Assembly: GCA_905183005.1 (NCBI GenBank)
Contig: CAJJDO010000099.1
Span: 124,001-188,000 of the forward strand
Reading direction: 5' to 3'
DNA from: Paramecium pentaurelia
Lineage: Eukaryota; Ciliophora; Oligohymenophorea; Peniculida; Parameciidae
DNA length: 64,000 nucleotides
A program made the translations under genes and the position numbers. Shown in pieces: positions 59,684-64,000 of this stretch. The notes beneath the pieces are model-generated. The model ran no database searches, was not told where the DNA came from, and saw only the letters and a program-made list of their open reading frames with translations. Each line of letters starts with the position of its first letter. The first letter of the stretch is position 1.

Positions 59684-59705
59684 AAATTTAAAATATAAAT
59701 ATTTA

Positions 59706-60523
59706 ATGAGTCATTATTAAAACCCTACTTATAATCATGCTCAAATGAAATAGTAAGTCGGAGTTTCGAATTTGAAAATGATGGATGGGGAGGACTTGAG
59801 TAAGTCATCCTATTTCATACTCTATTTTAGCTGCTGGAGATAGAAGAAAATTGTAGTAACTGTAAATGAAAGATTGGGTTTAATAATAAACATAAGATAA
59901 CTAAGCCAAAAAACAATTGAATAAGCAGATTTAATAGTAATATGATTAATAGACTTTACAAATCAATCAGAATTTGAAAGATTTAGATCAAGAGCAACAA
60001 AGAAGAAGAGTTGAAATGGAAATTGCTAATCAATAAATCAATAACTAAATGGCTAAAGAAAAATAAGACAGAGAACAATATATGGAAGCTTTGGCCTAAT
60101 AAGAAAAGAAGTAACATTAATAAGAAATAATGAATAATGATGTCTGGACTGAAAAGTACAATCCTCCTTTATTAAATATCAAGTACTGCAACCTGTTAAA
60201 GTTCTTTGGCTCCTCATAGAGTCATACCGTACCATTATAAGGGAATGTCAGAAGAATAGAGATAATAAATTAGAAATGATTAAGCTATATAAAGATAAGG
60301 AAATGAACAGAAAAGATAATAGGAGAAGGAAGATGAGAAGATGTGGGCACAATATAATGAAGTATGTGAATATTTTCATATATTATAGCATAATCGAAAA
60401 TAATTAATTATTTAAGAAAGAGAAAAAGCTCGTAAATTGTAAACTTTAAGGAATAATTAAAAAGAGTTTAATTTACTATCCTAAACTGAATAGAAATTAA
60501 AATTAAAAAATGAATATGCATGA
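59706..60523 (+). CDS. RIB43A, ciliary doublet-microtubule inner protein
   Basis: 246 residues, introns of 31, 19 and 27 nt. Nearly all of it is Gln/Lys/Arg-rich helix. The RIB43A signature is clear: NNDVWTEKYN then SLAPHRVIPYHYKGMSEEQRQQI, corresponding to the family TE...GPHRVxPDxxKGM block. The protein is shorter than animal RIB43A (~380 residues), missing part of the N-terminal coil. RIB43A forms part of the luminal scaffold of the doublet microtubule seam. The 19 nt intron is the shortest secure one in the window and is required to enter the SLAPHRV frame. It lies 22 bp after fibrillarin. Confidence 0.88.
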
Positions 60524-60549
60524 TAAATAAATAAAAATTTATATTTATA

Positions 60550-61466
60550 ATGATCTAAGAGATTACAAATTTCTCAATACCAGAGAGTCCAAGTTGCATG
60601 GATATATCAAAAGAGTTTTTGGCGATTGGCACTTTGGATGAAAATGTATTTCTCTACTCTCAACCATTTCAATCCAAATCGAATGAAACCATATTGCAAA
60701 ATCATCTTTTTGGAGTCATAGACTTATCAATCAATGCTGACGAAACCTAAAGTACTTAATTACGATAATAAAAATATCAGTTGTGGTCTCATCATTAGAT
60801 AATTATCTTAGAATCTGGGATATCGATGATAAGAAGCTAATATCTGAAATATAATGTGATGCCTTTGCCAATTGGAAAGTCAGATTTTATGATTCATCAA
60901 TAGTTGTGACTTCTGGGGAAATGGGAATCATTAACTTTTATCATGTTGATACCAAAGAGAGAATTAAAAAAATAGAAACAGATCCAATTTATTATTCATG
61001 TTCACTTTAGATTCATGATTAATTATTAGCAGTTGGGAATGAAGGTGGGTTTCTATATTTGATTGATTAAAACTCCTAAAAGAAGTCAATCAAACCTCAT
61101 TCAAAGCCAATTAAGACTTTACTATTTATGGATAATAATAAAATTCTTACAGGATCAGAAGATGGATTAATAAAACTCATAGATTTAGAGAAATTTGAAA
61201 TCATTTAATAATTTAGAGGTCATAAATATGGTGTTATGGATTTCTGTAAAATCAATGAGAAAGTATGAAAATTCAAGATTATTCAGTCTTTTGTCAGTTG
61301 CTCTACAGATAGAACAATACGAGTATGGGATGTTAATCAAATATACTCTCAGAAACATATACAGTCAATGAATGACAAACCAGGAGTTATTAGTGGTATT
61401 CGATATAAGAATGACCAAATCATAGCTGCTCATGATTGTGGCATAATAAGTTTTTATGCTATATGA
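60550..61466 (+). CDS. WD40 protein of the Ski8/WDR61 type
   Basis: 287 residues, introns of 29 and 24 nt. WD repeats are recognisable by their closing dipeptides and strand patterns (LRIWDIDDKKL, FINFYHVD-type, GSEDGLIKLIDLEKFE, CSTDRTIRVWDVNQ), consistent with a seven-bladed propeller covering the whole protein. Among small all-WD40 proteins the length and the FRGHKYGVMDFCKIN to TDRTIRVW region best match WDR61/Ski8, a subunit of the Ski and PAF1 complexes in RNA decay and transcription elongation. The assignment to that subfamily is from general resemblance. Confidence 0.72.
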
Positions 61467-61495
61467 TAATTATTATGTGTTGGATGCGTGGATTA

Positions 61496-62098
61496 TCATT
61501 TTACAATCTTATCTCTTCTGTATTTGAAAGGATAGTTTGATATATCTTATAATGGGGAAGCTCTTTCTTCACTTGGATAAAAGATATTAGTAAAGAAACC
61601 ATGTCTATTATTGTAAGACTCTCTAATTTATCTATGTATCTCTTAAGTTGTCCAAGTACGAGGTACTTATTCATTTAATGCCTTCATATTTAATCCAACT
61701 CTTTTCTCTATTAAATTTAACAAATTTAATTTCTCACTATGATAATCTTTCAACAATTCTCATTACTTTTATAAGGCATTGTAAAATGGATTAAAATGTA
61801 ACCAGCCTAACCAAAGAACACCTGAAATAGCTGCAGGAATCAATCTTTATGCTGATACTGAATACTTTGTAGCAATATATGGCTACAAGGCTCCACTATA
61901 ATGAAAGAGAGCATAACAGGCAACTGGAAATCCCCAATATGCCCATGTATTTAATCTATCCTTTAAAAGGAAAGATTTGATATCTTCTGAAAATAGCACT
62001 CTCTATTTATAAGCATTCAGAAGAGATATAGATTTCTCTTCTTCAGTATAGAAGTGCCAGATTCTTAATTCGAAAGGAGATCGCTAATCTTAAGTCAT
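61496..62098 (-). CDS. Two-span membrane protein, unidentified (possibly mitochondrial)
   Basis: 190 residues with one 30 nt intron, convergent with the WD40 gene (29 bp between stops). It starts MTQDQRSPFELRIWHFYTEEE. Two hydrophobic segments follow, WAYWGFPVACYALFHY and LIPAAISGVLWLGWLHF, then a helical polar C-terminus (LIEKRVGLNMKALNEQ, FYPSEERASP). The aromatic-rich hairpin resembles accessory subunits of ciliate respiratory complexes, but I recognise no specific family. Confidence 0.65.
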
Positions 62099-62150
62099 TG
62101 TTTCAATAATAATAATTATAAACCAATATTTATTCAAATATTTCTTTGAC

Positions 62151-62543
62151 TCAAAGCTAATCAATGAAAGTAGATTAGCATGTGTTAAAGGTTTTGGATT
62201 AAGGATGAATTAAAATACAGTTTTTTCTTTTAGGTGTTCTGGTTACATTTTATTATTCATCTTTTGTGGATATTCTCTCTCTCTTAATAACACCTTTTTA
62301 AGGTTCTATAATAAGGACTTTATCACAAAAACTCACTTTTTTTTAATTCTGCCTTTAATATAATTATTTCATCTAATCTTGATTATCATTTAACTTGAAG
62401 AATGTGTTATTCTTAATAGATGATTTCATTTAAATATAGTTATTTGCTTAAGTAACAATTTAGAATTCTTAAATAGGTTTTAATTTAAGTTTCTAAAATA
62501 GAGATGGTGTTGATATGAATATATTCCTTTCGGATTGAAACAT
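62151..62543 (-). CDS. Small basic protein with KKVSF motif, paralogue 1
   Basis: 130 residues in one exon (MFQSERNIFISTPSLFQKL). It is rich in Lys, Asn, Gln and Ser. The segment KKVSFCDKVLIIEPQKGVIKRER matches, residue by residue in several places, KKVSFQNLVLVID..VGIKKREK in the next gene, showing common origin. KVSF fits the RVxF docking pattern for protein phosphatase 1, an inference from motif only. The C-terminus has RTPKRKN and ends FIDQL. Function unknown. Confidence 0.6.
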
Positions 62544-62747
62544 AGGTCTTTATTAATCAAGTTTATTAGGTGAATCAATGTTAATTTAGAGTTTTCTCGT
62601 AATTTTAAAAGATTACAACATAATTAATATTTTATATGATACTGCATTAATTAAAATTGCTTTGAAAATCCAAGTACAATAAAAACCTCATAAAAAAACT
62701 GTAGAATGGAGTAGAATTGAAAAAAGAAATATTAAATTTACATAAAT

Positions 62748-63236
62748 TCAAAGCATCATTTATACTCTAATCTGATTTGAATTGAAAAAATATCCATTTC
62801 TTAATTTTGATTCTTTCTCAATTAATTTTTCTCTCTTTTTTATTCCTACATCTGTGTCTATTACAAGTACAAGATTCTAAAAGCTAACCTTCTTATGAAT
62901 TGATGAGGGTCTACTATTTGATCCCTTAATATTATTTGTTTCTCTTTATTTATTTATCAAAATAGAAGTCAAAGATTTCTCAGATTAAGTTAACCGATGA
63001 GATCTCAAATCAAATCTTTTTAAGCTAGGTTGACTTTTCCTTTAAAGATATTCCTTATTAGATTTGCATGAATCCAATCTCTAATCTATATAGCTTGATT
63101 TAGATTAATCTAAATTAGTGGATTTCTTCAACTTGTTTTCGATGTACTTCTGAAAAACTTAGAAATTCCTTTTTGAACAAATGGAATTAGTATCCTTTAT
63201 AGAGTTTACATTAGAAAATGTAAATATCTTAGACAT
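62748..63236 (-). CDS. Small basic protein with KKVSF motif, paralogue 2
   Basis: 162 residues in one exon (MSKIFTFSNVNSIK), strongly basic and Ser/Lys-rich: KRNFQVFQKYIENKLKKS, RKSQPSLKRFDLRSHR, SNSRPSSIHKK. It contains KKVSF followed by an acidic strand (VLVIDTD) and IKKREKLIEKES, the same order as in the gene at 62151. The two lie head to tail 204 bp apart, so tandem duplication followed by divergence is likely. No domain recognised; possibly a phosphatase-1 binding or phospho-regulated protein. Confidence 0.62.
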
Positions 63237-63469
63237 GATTATAGTATTGTCTAGATTAATTATATATTATTTAGTTGATTTAATTAAATATTTACTGTGT
63301 ACATTTCTATAATTATGTAATCAACAAATTAATTAAATCTAAGTCAATATTTGAGTTAATATCTTAGAGAATCCATATTTTTAAATTAAAGCGAGATTAA
63401 AATAAAGAGCTTAATTCTTACTGATGACAAAGAAAATTATTTATATATATATATAAAAGAATTTTATAT

Positions 63470-64000
63470 TCATTATTATAAAATGGCCCAAACTTCAAGA
63501 TGCCTAATTCTAAACTTTTCAGTATTACTAAACCTTATATTATCAAAAGTTTCACATGGATTTGAATATCCAAATGTTAAGCTATGATCAATAAATAATC
63601 CAAATTTGTCTCCACAACCTATACCAATACCTGTTTCATCACAATAAATAAAATTTCTATTTTTTTCTGTCCAAAAATAACTTTTAATTTCATTTTTCTA
63701 ATAATATAATAAATATTTCATACATCTTAAACATAATTAAATAAAAAGGTTTCTCCATTCCCTTTGAATCCTTGACTATATTATTGAATTTCTGTTGATA
63801 TATAAGCACCAAAAACATAATTATCAAAATCTTTGATAATAATAATGATAGGATATTTATTTTTAATTTTATAGAGCATATTTTAAAAAGATGATCCATC
63901 TTAGTCAATATTATAAAATTTAATCCAATCAGCTAAACGATATACTGCTGGAATATATTCAATTATTTATTTGTAAGTAGTATCAGTAAAACAATTAGAT
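63470..64000 (-). CDS. TLDc-domain protein, 5' end beyond window
   Basis: The last 167 residues are visible (frame begins at 63999), with one 26 nt intron and TGA at 63470-63472. The TLDc fold is recognisable: FQNMLYKIKNKYPIIIIIKD, FGAYIST, a GNGETFLF turn, then the Gly-rich GIGIGCGDKFGLFID strand, the CETFDN loop and the terminal HLEVWAIL. This is the second TLDc gene in the window, but it is not a close copy of the one at 49959. The stretch upstream (SNCFTDTTYKQIIEYI) probably belongs to a preceding linker. Confidence 0.82.

Noticed and set aside
61496..61600. A 27 nt intron near the 3' end of the two-span membrane gene
   Set aside because: The segment is in frame and TGA-free; reading through gives a sensible C-terminus and the same stop, so splicing is not needed.
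62320..62345. A 19 nt GTGAG...AAAG intron in the gene at 62151
   Set aside because: Recounting the homopolymer shows the frame continues without it, yielding the KKVSF segment shared with the neighbouring paralogue.

Overview
The window is macronuclear-type DNA of a ciliate, most likely a Paramecium. Three things point to this: base composition is roughly three-quarters A+T; almost every recognisable protein reads through TAA and TAG as glutamine and ends only at TGA; and genes are split by very short GT...AG introns (19-39 nt, mostly 22-29). Intergenic gaps are often only 25-60 bp. All coding calls below use the ciliate code (TAA/TAG = Gln, TGA = stop), with introns inferred from frame, GT/AG ends and protein similarity recalled from knowledge; no database search was run. 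Single n characters at 1757, 8971 and 39610 mark assembly joins.

Layout. 1-8970: end of a hybrid histidine kinase, followed by a ~3.0 kb tandem array. Each unit holds a truncated receiver fragment, an unidentified spliced minus-strand gene (A) and a small minus-strand gene (B) with a frame change. 9.2-13 kb: HMG-box-like protein, an unknown gene, a Rab GTPase and proteasome ATPase Rpt6. 13.7-20.3 kb: PARP, cyclin, Sec61 gamma and a multi-PHD chromatin protein. 22.3-31.3 kb: coiled-coil/EF-hand protein, armadillo-like protein, membrane RING-H2 protein, succinate dehydrogenase iron-sulfur subunit, Tim16, an RBR ubiquitin ligase and the nuclear cap-binding subunit CBP20. 32.4-41 kb: variant RING modules, HECT ligase, SANT/Myb-like protein, then a duplicated ~730 bp block beside fragments of another RBR gene. 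41.5-52.3 kb: a CDPK-like pseudokinase, a Cys-rich protein, a large AXDND1-like axonemal protein, a small membrane protein, a MEAK7-like TLDc protein and an unknown. 52.4-64 kb: a 1540-residue membrane PAS protein, an unknown, fibrillarin, RIB43A, a Ski8/WDR61-like WD40 protein, a small membrane protein, two small related basic proteins and a second TLDc gene running off the end.

Functionally this is a mixed housekeeping region: proteasome, splicing/cap, rRNA methylation, ER translocation and mitochondrial import/respiration. Two themes stand out. One is the density of ubiquitin-ligase-type genes between 26.7 and 40.8 kb. The other is proteins tied to cilia (AXDND1-like, RIB43A). The least explained parts are the 3 kb tandem array, the duplicated block around 39.6 kb, the tandem variant-RING genes, the KVSF-motif gene pair near 62.5 kb and a small GC-rich, hairpin-forming island near 43.3 kb.
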